Position numbers and translations under genes: made by a program
Notes under the pieces: generated by a model
What the model was told of the DNA's origin: nothing
The model's database searches: none
What the model saw: the letters and a program-made list of their open reading frames with translations, nothing else
Part shown: piece by piece, positions 40,150-50,213 of the stretch
Layout of the letters: each line of letters starts with the position of its first letter
Numbering within the stretch: the first letter of the stretch is position 1
Source of the DNA: Myrica gale
Taxonomy: Eukaryota > Streptophyta > Magnoliopsida > Fagales > Myricaceae
Length of the DNA stretch: 64,000 bases
Direction: 5' to 3'
Assembly (NCBI GenBank): GCA_963930655.1
Contig: OZ005603.1
Location: forward strand, 10,749,001-10,813,000

Positions 40150-40441
40150 TGGAAAAAGTCATTGTTCGCCCCATAAGTTTGCGTCAATTGCATTTCACTC
40201 TCCCTAACTTTAAAAACTGCGATTTACGTCCTATAAGTATAAAACATTTGCAATGTTCGTCCACAGTCAAAATGACCAAAATAACCCTCCAAAACAAAAT
40301 TACTAAAAATAATGGAAATTTTGATTGTAGACGAATATTACGAATGTTTCATACTTATAGGACGTAAATCTCAATTTTTAAAATTAGGGGGAGTGAAATG
40401 CAATTGACGCAAACTTATGGGGCGAACAATGACTTTTCCCC
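40150..40441. mobile_element. MULE-type foldback MITE with 9-bp target duplication
   Basis: The 292-bp element consists of two long inverted arms (about 120 bp each). The arms differ at few positions: left GGAAAAAGTCATTGTTCGCC against right, reverse complemented, GGGAAAAGTCATTGTTCGCC. It is flanked by exact 9-bp repeats TATATATTT (40141-40149 and 40442-40450). A 9-bp duplication with long terminal inverted repeats is typical of Mutator-like MITEs. The high arm identity suggests recent activity. Confidence 0.82.
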
Positions 40442-40790
40442 TATATATTTATATTCATTTTTGTGAGAGAGGAGGAAGTCATGAAAGAATAGAAAGTTTA
40501 TAATTTTTTCACTAATTCTGATATATATATCTAAGGAAAAGGATGCAATGACTTTAGATCAGGGGCCTACAATGACACATTAGAATAGAGAAAACAATGT
40601 CAAGCGTGGTTCGTGGATGTGGAAGCAAAAACTCTATAAAAAAATTTACTCGGATTATTTTGTTGTAGAGATTAATTCTTTCATAAAATGAAACCATAGG
40701 AAAGGGCACGGGCTGCTAATTAATGATGATAAAGTCAAGACTTAACTATATTTATTGAATTTTAAATTTATGATTTAAAGGAAGTGTATA

Positions 40791-41452
40791 TAGGGGTGTT
40801 CATTTGCACTGACGGTGACCGTTTTAACCGCTAAAACCGTCACCGCTACCAGTACCGTAACCGGTAAGGGCGGTTATTGTGCCTTAGCGGTGCGGTGGCG
40901 GTGTAAAATATGTAATTCCGTCAATTTGCGGTGACAATAACAGTTTTCTTCAAACTGTCACCTACACTACCGTTAACCACCCATAGTTGAGATTTAAGAT
41001 GATTATTGATTATGTGACATACTTTTGTTGGACTTTTGTTGAAATATGTCAATTGATTTATGTCACATTGTTGGACACTTTTATTAGATTTTAGTATTTA
41101 TGTTTAAATATGATATTATGTTGGACTATTAATGATTATGATATTATGTTTGAATATGTTATGATATTTGTCCATTTGATATGATTATTAATTATGATAT
41201 TATGTTAAAAATTTGAACAGCTCAAAACATTGAAAAAAATGAAAATGCCCAATGAGAAAGTTTTTTTTTGCACAACAGTTATACGGTTTAAGCGGTTACC
41301 GTATAACCGTTACCGTTAATATCGTCATCGACAAGAGTGGTTATTGTGTCTTAGCGGTGCGGTGACGGTGTCAATTATGTGATTCCGTCAATTGCGGTGA
41401 CGGTGACGATTTTCACCAAACCGTCACCTTACACTACTGTTAACCACCCCTA
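40791..41452. mobile_element. Non-autonomous hAT element with exact 8-bp target duplication
   Basis: The 662-bp element starts TAGGGGTGTTCATTTGCACT and ends TTAACCACCCCTA, giving an 8-bp inverted terminus TAGGGGTG. Exact AGTGTATA repeats flank it (40783-40790 and 41453-41460). Subterminal regions are rich in CGGT/ACCG motifs (GCGGTGACGG, AACCGTCACC). A direct repeat of about 120 bp lies inside (about 40862-40983 and 41331-41449). There is no transposase frame. Confidence 0.85.
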
Positions 41453-41460
41453 AGTGTATA

Positions 41461-44089
41461 TAAATTTGTAATCCATGAACAAGTTTTAAATTTGGCTTAC
41501 TTCTCTCCATTTGGAGTCATTTTTTAGTAGAATTCAATTATTGTCCACAATTATTACTCTCGAAACATATTTATGAAAATCGTGTGTTATTTACCATTTG
41601 AAAGTACGAGATCTGTCTTACATTGATAATATGAGCTGCTTGTAGGAGTGAATTATCCTAAGACACATATAACAGTGTGCCACACGTAATTCAATGTTCT
41701 CTTGTACAAAAATAAAATAAAATAAAATAAATGGATCACCTATGTGCTGCTCTTCAATTTACAATTAAAATTGAATTTTCTCAAAACCCCCTTCAGTGGA
41801 GTAATATCTTCACCTATTCCACTAGTCAATTTTCTTCTATAAATTGGTAGTGTTGCCTTTGTATACACACAATTTAATTGTCTGGAAATTAATAAACTCA
41901 ATCAAGCATTTACTTACACAAGGAACCTAACAATTTAAAAAAGATCAAACGCTCAAGCATTTTCCTTGATGTCCACTCCAGAATACATCCACTTCCGACT
42001 CAAATATAATAAATATATATATTTATTTAAATAATGGCAAGCAATTAAGTGATAACAAGTCATAGAACACTTTCTTCAACAAATAACTTTACTTCTCCAA
42101 CATAACAAAAAGAGTTTGGTTTTAAAATATTTATAAATTGAAGAGAGAGAGAGAGAGGGGCAGGCACAAGGTACTTGTCGTATGCCAAATTATAAGACAT
42201 TAAAATTGAGAGAAGTGTTCTGACTTGTGGGGGGGGGGGGGGGGGGTGTATCTGTGTGTGCCTGCACGTTTGAGAATTGAGATGCTATCTATTAAACTTT
42301 AATCTTGTGACTTTCGGTCAATGATGTTTACCATTTTTATCAATAAATAAAGCAAGTAGATTATGTGTGAATTATTAAAAACTTAGGATAAGGGAATTTA
42401 TAATTTAGCCTAATTTATAAATTAATTTCACCAAATCAATTAATTCCCCTTTTTTTATTTCCATCAAAAAGTTCATTTCCGGGTTAATCAACATGACACA
42501 CCTTCAGTCAAGTTTTGCTATCACCCAACTCAACAAAGTAGCTGATTATAAATTTAGATGAAGGTGATGGGTATGAAAGTAGAGCTATCTTAGAGTGAAA
42601 TGCAGGAAAATCAAAGGTAGGAACTAGGGGTAGGAGGGGTGAAGGATTCCTTCTGACCAAGTTACCCTCTTTGCCTCTGAAAAATTATTTTAAAAAAAAA
42701 TCGAAAAAGCTTCCTATTTTGAAATTCTGTGACTTTTATGATTAGGTAGACTTGTCTCTTTTTTGTTCGGGATTTTGAGACCACGGGCAACGAGATTCGA
42801 TGACTCAGAGATAATAGATTGAGATATAAACAACCAAGAGAAGAGAAAACGTGTCCTGTAATTAAACTCATCTGATCTCCTTCCACGCGTGCAGCCACGT
42901 AAGCGCAGGGAAGCAATTAAAAACAAAAAAACAAAAGCCAAAAGCCAAAACACGTATAGCACGCTGAAGAACAAGTACGACGTCGTCACATTTTTGTTCA
43001 ATTTTTCTTCTTTTCGCCTCACTCAATCCCAGTTCTTCATGATACAAACCCTAACTTAGAATTCCACACGGCATTCTGGTCTTCATCTTGACTTGCGGAA
43101 CCCATTTTCAGACATTCGGCGTTCGTTTCTCGGGGATTCCGTTTTGTTTTCGCCTTGGGGGACAACAAATAATGCTTTTACTCATCAGCAAATAAAGCAT
43201 GAAAATTTATGGGGGACAAAATAGAAATAGATAAAATGAAATGCATGATCTATACATAATAAGTCAATATGCATCCAAAATCTCCACCTTGATTCTGGGA
43301 GAGTAAAAATAATTAACGAAGAAGCCCTAAAAAGCCATTAACAAGATTTTTCTTTCTTTACGCAGAAGGTGAAATCTTGCAGTAATATGCCGCTTAGAAC
43401 AAATTTGGGGATTTCTGCTTGGATACTGATGTATCGGAAGGGGATGCGAGAGGATGGGTAGTGCGACTAGGTTAAACCAGATTTGGGGATTTCTGCTTCG
43501 GATACTGATGTATCGGGAGGGGAAGGGAGATGATGGGTAGTGCGACAGGGGAGGTGCTGAGTTGGTTTTTTTTAGTGCTAACATGGCTGGTGATGTGGAA
43601 TTGTAAAAATGGAGGGACATCACAGGTGGGGCTGAGCTGGAATAGTAGGACGCGTATCCGCTTGCTATTCGTGCTGACGTGTAAAAATTTTGACACATCA
43701 ACATCCTCTGTTGTGTGTTTGATGTCCTATGGACGGAAGGACCACATTTTACCTAAAGGTGTCACCACAGGGACTGAATTGTAGAAAATGATACCTCAAA
43801 GACTATTTTGTCATAACTCAATACCACAGGACCCCTGGTGCAATTAAGCCTTTCTGAATTATACTCCGATTCTCAGCTCATGTGTGGGCTAGACTTCCAC
43901 TTAATTGGTAAGCTTCAACATCTATAATATTTAATTGAAATTAGGAGAAGTGTAGAGTCAGTTATCCAACTATTGATTATAATTATAATATTATGTGAAT
44001 CTATTATTTATCTAAAAAAAATTAAATTGTTAAAAATAAGTAGATTTTAAAATTTAGATCATACTCAACAATGGACTCGGATTCCATCC
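41461..44089. other. Gene-free spacer with simple repeats
   Basis: It contains a run of 18 G at 42229-42246, a GA run near 42141-42158 and a tandem repeat near 43.4 kb. Short minus-strand frames at 42662-43022 are hydrophobic but unrecognised, and I do not call them. Confidence 0.4.
43403..43558. repeat. Tandem duplication, two copies of about 78 bp
   Basis: The phrase ATTTGGGGATTTCTGCTT, followed by GGATACTGATGTATCGG and GATGGGTAGTGCGAC, occurs from 43403 and again from 43481 with a few differences. Confidence 0.8.
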
Positions 44090-44304
44090 TAATAGGGATT
44101 ACCTAATGGGTCCTAATAGGCCATTAGATGGATGACAACACATTAATGAATCCATCAAAAGGTCTATATTAAAATGTAAAAAAATACAAAATGAAAAAAA
44201 AAAGATGTAATATAGACCATTGGATGAATTCATTAATATGTTGTCATCCATTCAATGGTCTGTTAGGACCCATTAAGTAATTTCTTCTTAGGAGGGAATC
44301 TTTT
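44090..44304. repeat. Foldback (inverted repeat) element
   Basis: The left arm carries TACCTAATGGGTCCTAATAG and GGATGACAACACATTAATG. The right arm carries the reverse complement with mismatches (CATTAATATGTTGTCATCC and GTTAGGACCCATTAAGTA). The arms are about 90 bp around an A-rich loop. The ends are uncertain. Confidence 0.65.
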
Positions 44305-44536
44305 CCCCTGAGCAATCAGGATAAACACCACCCTAGCATCAACTCACCCTTTCAGATAGGATCAGTGGGATGCCTTAGCTTCAAGCATGCAAGAAATGTT
44401 AAAAAAAAAACTAGCTTTTGCTCCGTTGTATTGTCTGATGCTTCATTCGAATCCCTAAGAGTGATGTGGAGGGATGAGAAAGGTTCAAGGAAGTTGCTTC
44501 AACGGGTGATCCTTCGAAAGAGTAAGTACAACGAGG

Positions 44537-45417
44537 GTCTAGGCCGCTTCTCTACCCTCTCTAACCCTAAAACTCTCCGTTTTCCCCATACCTGCGCCGC
44601 CCTAAAGGAGGGTGGGAGCTTCGGCTCCCTCTTTTTTTTTTTCCTTTTCCTTCCTCCTTCCTCCCTTTTCCCTCTCCCCGTTCCTCCTCCTTGTTGGGAT
44701 GTTTGGCTGTTGGTGTTGGTTGGTTTTTTTATTTTTTTTTACAGGTGGCTTCTGCGTGAGATCTGGTGATTTCTCTCTCGTTTCATCGTGCACGCGCCCA
44801 TAGGTGTTCTCAGATAACCAAGTTCTACGCAGCAACGCTTCTCCGGCTCGACAACGACGACTCGTGTAGCTACACACGCTGCGCGTGGATCTAATGCGCT
44901 GATGCTTCTGGCCGCGCGTGTGCCCCTTTTATGTCGTGAATATGCTCTGATGACCACCACGCGCCGCCTCCACCGCCAACCACTCCGGTTAAGATCTGAC
45001 CAACGTTTCCACGGTCCTTTCCGTGGTCTATGTTAAGCTTTTGCCCGTTTGTGCTTACCTCTTTTGTTTAAGGCATGATTAGTTTTATTTGCGTGTTTCT
45101 TTGTTGTTTGTAATTACAGCTGAAATTGCATGATTAGTGCTCTAAGGGAGTAAGGATCGATGACAATGTCGTCGGTCCTTCAGCGGCAATTGCCACTGCC
45201 TTGTGCAGTGATTTTTTTTTTCTTTCAATGAACTTTCGGGTTCATTTTTCAGATTTTATGCCCGTCACACTTGAGGACCTTGTATCCTCTATTATAGCTA
45301 CTTTATTGTTGGCCTCTAACCTCGCTGCTAATCCTTTCGAGTCCTTTTGTCTTTTTATAGATTGTAATTTTTGTTGTGATTTCAATATATAAATTAGTCA
45401 TTTCATAAAAAAAAAAT
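44537..45417 (+). mobile_element. LINE-derived non-autonomous retroinsertion with poly(A) and 10-bp target duplication
   Basis: The 881-bp insert is flanked by exact TACAACGAGG repeats (44527-44536 and 45418-45427) and ends in a poly(A) tail followed by TT. The left end (GTCTAGGCCGCTTCTCTACC, then CCTAAAACTCTCCG) looks like a retroposon 5' leader, and the right end (ATATAAATTAGTCATTTCAT, then A's) like a plant LINE 3' end. It has no endonuclease or reverse transcriptase, so it was presumably mobilised in trans. The flanks read as one continuous frame when the insert and one duplication copy are ignored. Confidence 0.72.
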
Positions 45418-46335
45418 TACAACGAGGATAATCAAAATGTCAATTCGGAGAGAGAGGAAGATTGACTATCCAACCAAAGTAGAGGACCTCCTTGAGATGG
45501 GGAGATAGCTTGACCACTTATAGGAATAGTCTAGATTTTGACTAGCGAGGGATGTTACGGGACTTGCCTTAGAAATCCTGGACAGACCATTATTGCTATC
45601 TGCTGCCAGTAATCGGGGAGATCCTTGCGTTGAATGTTAAGGGTCACGAGCCCCCTCTAAGTTGAGGTTGTTGAGATGCATTGGACTTGCGTGGCAGCTA
45701 ATTGTGCGGCTTGTGCTTCGAAGATGGGTCCATGCATTACACTCCTGGGCCGCAAGCTATAGCCCTACAAACAATCCAACGCAGAGCAACAGGTAGCGAC
45801 GGGCTCTAACCGTCCAGGCCCGTGATTGTGCAATTCGGGTTCAGAGTGGAGCTTCATGCCAAAGAGGTGTTCGCCACTGGTTTTTTCACCCCTATATTTT
45901 TGTACGTTGGAAGAAGTGGATGCCATTGAGCATTTCCTGGTTATGCATGACCAGAGACGTTGGAGGAAAGAGTGATTGTCCTTATGGTTGATGTTTAGGG
46001 GGTTAATCTTGTGTTAAGGACAATTTTCCTCTTAATCCGCGATACTCTAATTTTGAAGGTGGAAGTTGTATATTTTTGAAGAAAGTAAAAAGTACTTTAT
46101 TTAAGTTTAGATCGACTATAATCTAATCAAGGTCTCACTTGCTTCTTAAAATGAATTAATTTTTCTTTTTTATAATTAAAATTTATAAGTTAAAGGCACA
46201 CGTGAATTAGTGATGATGGAATATGATTATACCTAACGTTATGGTGCTGAAGTTTTACAAAATTACTAAAGATTTATAAACAAATTCTAAAGATAAAAGA
46301 AAATAATTTGAAGTTAATTTTCAATGTTGTTCTTC

Positions 46336-46508
46336 GTGTTTGGGGGTCAAAATTTTGGACCTAATAAAATAACTACATAAAATCCTCCCCCATCAAATAA
46401 TCACTTCTCACTCAAAATAAATATAAAAAATTCATTCAAAACATCTATATCTTCATTTTTTTCACCGACTCCAACATTTTTAAACGCCTCAAAATTTTGC
46501 ACAGCATA
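46336..46508. mobile_element. Tourist-like MITE relic
   Basis: GTTTGGGGGTCAAAATTTTGG at the left and CGCCTCAAAATTTTGCAC at the right are partly inverted. The interior phrases TCTTCATTTTTTTCACCGAC and CATCAAATAATCAC match the relatives near 6.6, 9.7, 15.6 and 16.9 kb. Confidence 0.45.
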
Positions 46509-46616
46509 GTGGATGGCTAATTTTAATGCTTTGTTCAGGAAGAACTTTTGAATTACAAGAAAGAGAAAACTCACTAGTTTGATTAAAAAAAACTCACTAG
46601 TTTACAATAGAGGAAA

Positions 46617-46983
46617 AAAGGGGTTAAATACACTTTGCTCACATTATTTTGCAGTTATTTATACTTTTCATTTCGATGTATTATTTTTGAGACATTGAAC
46701 CCCTTAACTTACACATTTTTTTAATTTGGACCCTGTACTCAAATTGCCAGTCAATTTAGACTGATTTCGTCAAAACGTGGGGTGCAATGTGTAAATATAT
46801 CTAAATATAAAGGAGGCAATGTGTAAAAATTTTGACAGAATCCGTCTAAATTAACGGACAATTTGGGTATATGGTTCAAATTGAAAAAATATGTAACTTT
46901 ATAAGTTCAATGTCTTAAAAATAATATATTTAGCTGCAAAAGTGTAAATTATCCCAATAATAAGACAATGTATTTAACGAAAA
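46617..46983. mobile_element. Long-TIR foldback element, probably MULE-type
   Basis: The arms are long and imperfectly inverted: left GTTAAATACACTTTGCTCAC, TTTTGAGACATTGAACCCC; right, reverse complemented, GTTAAATACATTGTCTTATT, TTTAAGACATTGAAC. The middle carries the inverted pair around CGTCAAA and TCCGTCTAAATTAACGG. A-rich flanks hide the target duplication. Confidence 0.6.
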
Positions 46984-47146
46984 AAAAAAATTAAAGAGAG
47001 AATTGGATGGAGTTTTGAATAATGGGTCCGGGTCCAAATCCAAATCCGGTGCGGACACGGTGTCAATCAATATTCAAGTGGAGTGACGGAATTCGCCGAG
47101 TCGAACCCGTCAGTGTTTGCACTTTGCAGCGACAGAGGAGAGAGAG

Positions 47147-48960
47147 ATGGCGTGGAGCGCGACGATGGTCGGAGCACTGTTTGGATTGGGTACCCAGATG
47201 TACTCGAACGCCCTCCGTAAGCTCCCTTACATGCGCCGTAAGTATCGAATTGCAAAAGGCCCTTGTCTTCTATCTTTGTTCGATTTGTTTCATTTCCTCA
47301 ATGTAATTTCGGGCGGAAGGTAATATTGTTTGTGTGTTTAGATCCGTGGGAGCACGTATTGGGGATGGGTCTGGGGGCCGTGTTCGTAAACCAGCTTGTC
47401 AAATGGGACGCCCAGCTCCAGGTGGACCTTGACAAGATGCTCGACAAAGCCAAGGCCGCCAACGAGCGCCGCTACTTCGGTACTTTCTTTCTTCTCTCTG
47501 TATTTCGGATTTGCTCTTCAATTTATTTCACGTGGGTCACACTCAATGCTATATGTGCTGACTTCATGCGAATAATTGTGAAATTGAGTTTCCAGATTAG
47601 TTGGGCATGAGAAATCTAAATCAGATTGTGTTCACATCGCGAAATTCCTTTTCCTTTGTATCTTCTCACGTACACTGTCGGTAGCTAGAAACTCCACCAC
47701 CTGAAGCGCTTTTTTTCATTTGATGAGTCCCAAAAGGATTTTCTTATACATTTTACTTTGGTGGATAGTGTTTAGATTATGATAGAAAACTAAAAGGTCA
47801 TTTTTGGAGGGTAATTAGGCCCCCTTGATAGCAATTAGTTTTAGCATTTGAATTAGCTCCGGTTGGTTACTCATAAGCATAATTCCTTTTTTTTTTTCTT
47901 TTCTTTTTCAATCGTTGGGCGTTTCTTTTTTTGGGGCAACTATGGTTTGTGCCAGCTGATAACTTGTTGGTTCTCGTTCCCTTTTTTAGTTTTAGTTTAG
48001 AGTTTCATCTAATGTGTTGATAGAAGGGCAATGCATACCCGTTTTGTTCTGCCCCCTAGTGTTCTTTTGAGTAACTCCAGAGTCTCTTCTCTCGGTGTTA
48101 CTGATGGCGTTACGTATTTTCCTCGTTATCAAGAGAGTGTGTGCCATGAATTCTCTTTAGATTGACAGAAGTCACTGACAACCTTTTCTATATCTCTTAT
48201 TCAATGGTCATTCGACCAATTGGTATCCCCTGCTCCCATTTGTAAGAAGGGGTGAGGTCCTAGCATCCAGGGAGTAGTTTCCTAACACTGCACTCTGTTT
48301 CCTTCCACACTCCTCCAAAACCTTGTGGGATTCTTATATGTGCATTTTCCAAGTGCGTTTATAGTATGGACTTTCATTTTTTGTTTTGGCCTGTTATATT
48401 AATGTCCTGCCAAAAGACTCTGCTTGTTTGTTTGTGCTGCCCATGCTGCGGAATATATATGGGTAAGTTGTCCAATGGGAGCAATGTGAGTGCTAGAGGT
48501 GAATTGTACTTTTCAAACTGTTATGATTTGATTTATCCTGGTAGCTATACGCTTTGATTGTTTTTTGGAATTACATGTGTAACCTGGATTAACTGTATTC
48601 ATGTTAAGTAAATTGAAGGTTGTTGTCTGGAAGCATGACTACATGTCTCTGGAAGTGTTATCCACCTCCTAAACCTAAATGTTTACTACACCCGAAAGTT
48701 CAATTACTTGTGTCTCGAAGTACACCTATATAATGGAGATTTTTCTCTTTCTAGGAATTTTCTATGCCAAATAATTTGGTCTAAAATGTTTTAATTCACA
48801 AAAACAAAGAGGAAATCTGTGTGTTTGTAAATGTATCTGTAGCACATCGTTCCCCCCTCCCTCCCTCCCTTCTCTACCCTCCCCCTCTTCTGTTTCTTTT
48901 TGAACCTCTTTATTCATCTTGTAATCTCTGCTATGAATTGCAGATGAAGATGATGAATAG
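47147..48960 (+). CDS. Small conserved plant protein, function unknown
   Basis: There are three exons: 47147-47237, 47342-47479 and 48944-48960 (246 nt, 81 residues). Exon 1 gives MAWSATMVGALFGLGTQMYS NALRKLPYMR. Exon 2 gives HPWEHVLGMGLGAVFVNQLV, then KWDAQLQVDLDKMLDKAKAA NERRYF. Exon 3 supplies only DEDDE and the stop. Both GT/AG pairs are canonical and the phases agree. The N-terminal half is mildly hydrophobic with two short Gly/Val-rich stretches that could be membrane-associated, and the second half is a charged helix with an acidic tail. I recall similar short proteins across plants but no assigned function. The size and membrane-like halves would fit a small organellar membrane protein, though that is a guess. 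Intron 2 is 1464 bp. Confidence 0.78.
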
Positions 48961-50213
48961 CTGCCTTTTTCAGTGGATTGTGGCATCTTCAGACAAGGCA
49001 TTCTTGTTCTCCGTAAATGTGGTCTTTGAGTTATAGATGGTTGTTTGCTTTCCAGTTAGTTTGTCTGTTTCTAAGGCAGAACGACTCTTACTTTATTTAC
49101 TTTTTGCTACAAAAAAATCCTGGAGATATTTCCATGATGCAGACTGGCTAATGCAATATCTCCATCAATAAACATCATTTCTTGAGCTATGTTCTTTGTA
49201 GACTATTTTGAGAACTGTCTTATGAGATTACGTAATGAGGGCCATGCTTTAGATAATTATGGGTTTAAACCTCTGCCATGTGACGAGTGCGAGTTTCATG
49301 GAATCTTAAAATAAAGAAGTTGAAATGAAACATTTAGCGGTGCAGTATAGTACTCAAACGGATCTCACATGCTTCTAAGTAGGTTGATTTGTGGGCTGAT
49401 TATGAATATCTATTAGTGTTTGGACCATATGCTAGGCATCTGCTAGTCAGAGAAGAAGTTTTTGCGGGGATCTACAGAAGTTTATATACTAATGTTGAAT
49501 GGGAGAAGCTAATGGTTGGGGAGATTGACTCGGGATGGAATGTGTGATATACTTGAAATATTTGTGGCATGCATGCATTGCATCTCAATTTTTTTTTGCA
49601 ATGCTATCTTAGTTGTAGGTGCAATAGGAAAAGAGGATCTTCAGATTTTTGTCATAATTTATGAACTCGTTAATTTTTTCTGTGACGAGCGGTTTAGATT
49701 CAGTGGAGCTAAATGAAGCACGCTCACTTATTAGACACTTTTCAGTGGCTAACTTCCTGTCTTAGAAACCCCATTTTCAGCTATCACGCACGGCAGAGTG
49801 ACAAACTCAAGAGACTTTTGGACATGTTTGTACTCATGATAGGGTGTTGTTATCTCTCGATCAAAATGTGCATGTAAAACCCGGCATATGTTCTCTGGTT
49901 CCATTGATCCAGATTCGAGTTAAGAGTTAAAAATCTACTGTGTATAGCAGAAGAGCAGAGCCTCCATATTCATGAGGACAGGGGTCTCAAGAATGCTCTC
50001 AGGAAAGGACTTGCATTTGTCTGAGTGATCAACTGATACAAGTAATATCTCAGAAAAAGAAACTGATACAAGTAAAAAAAATGCTGTTATACACAACTGC
50101 ACTGGTACGTAGTAGTTACCCATAAATGTACGCTACTGAAGAAATATTTCCAATAGGCTGCGTCTTTATTCTCTCGTATTGGGCTTCGATCTTTTCCAAC
50201 ATGGTTTAATAAA
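48961..50213. other. Spacer between convergent genes
   Basis: It contains the presumed 3' ends of the small gene on the left and the receptor kinase on the right. I see no further coding signal. Confidence 0.45.

Larger units (their letters stand above)
45428..47146. other. Gene-free stretch with two MITE-like blocks
   Basis: Apart from the blocks at 46336-46508 and 46617-46983, I see no supportable feature. The last hundred bases are the presumed promoter and leader of the small gene at 47147. Confidence 0.4.
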
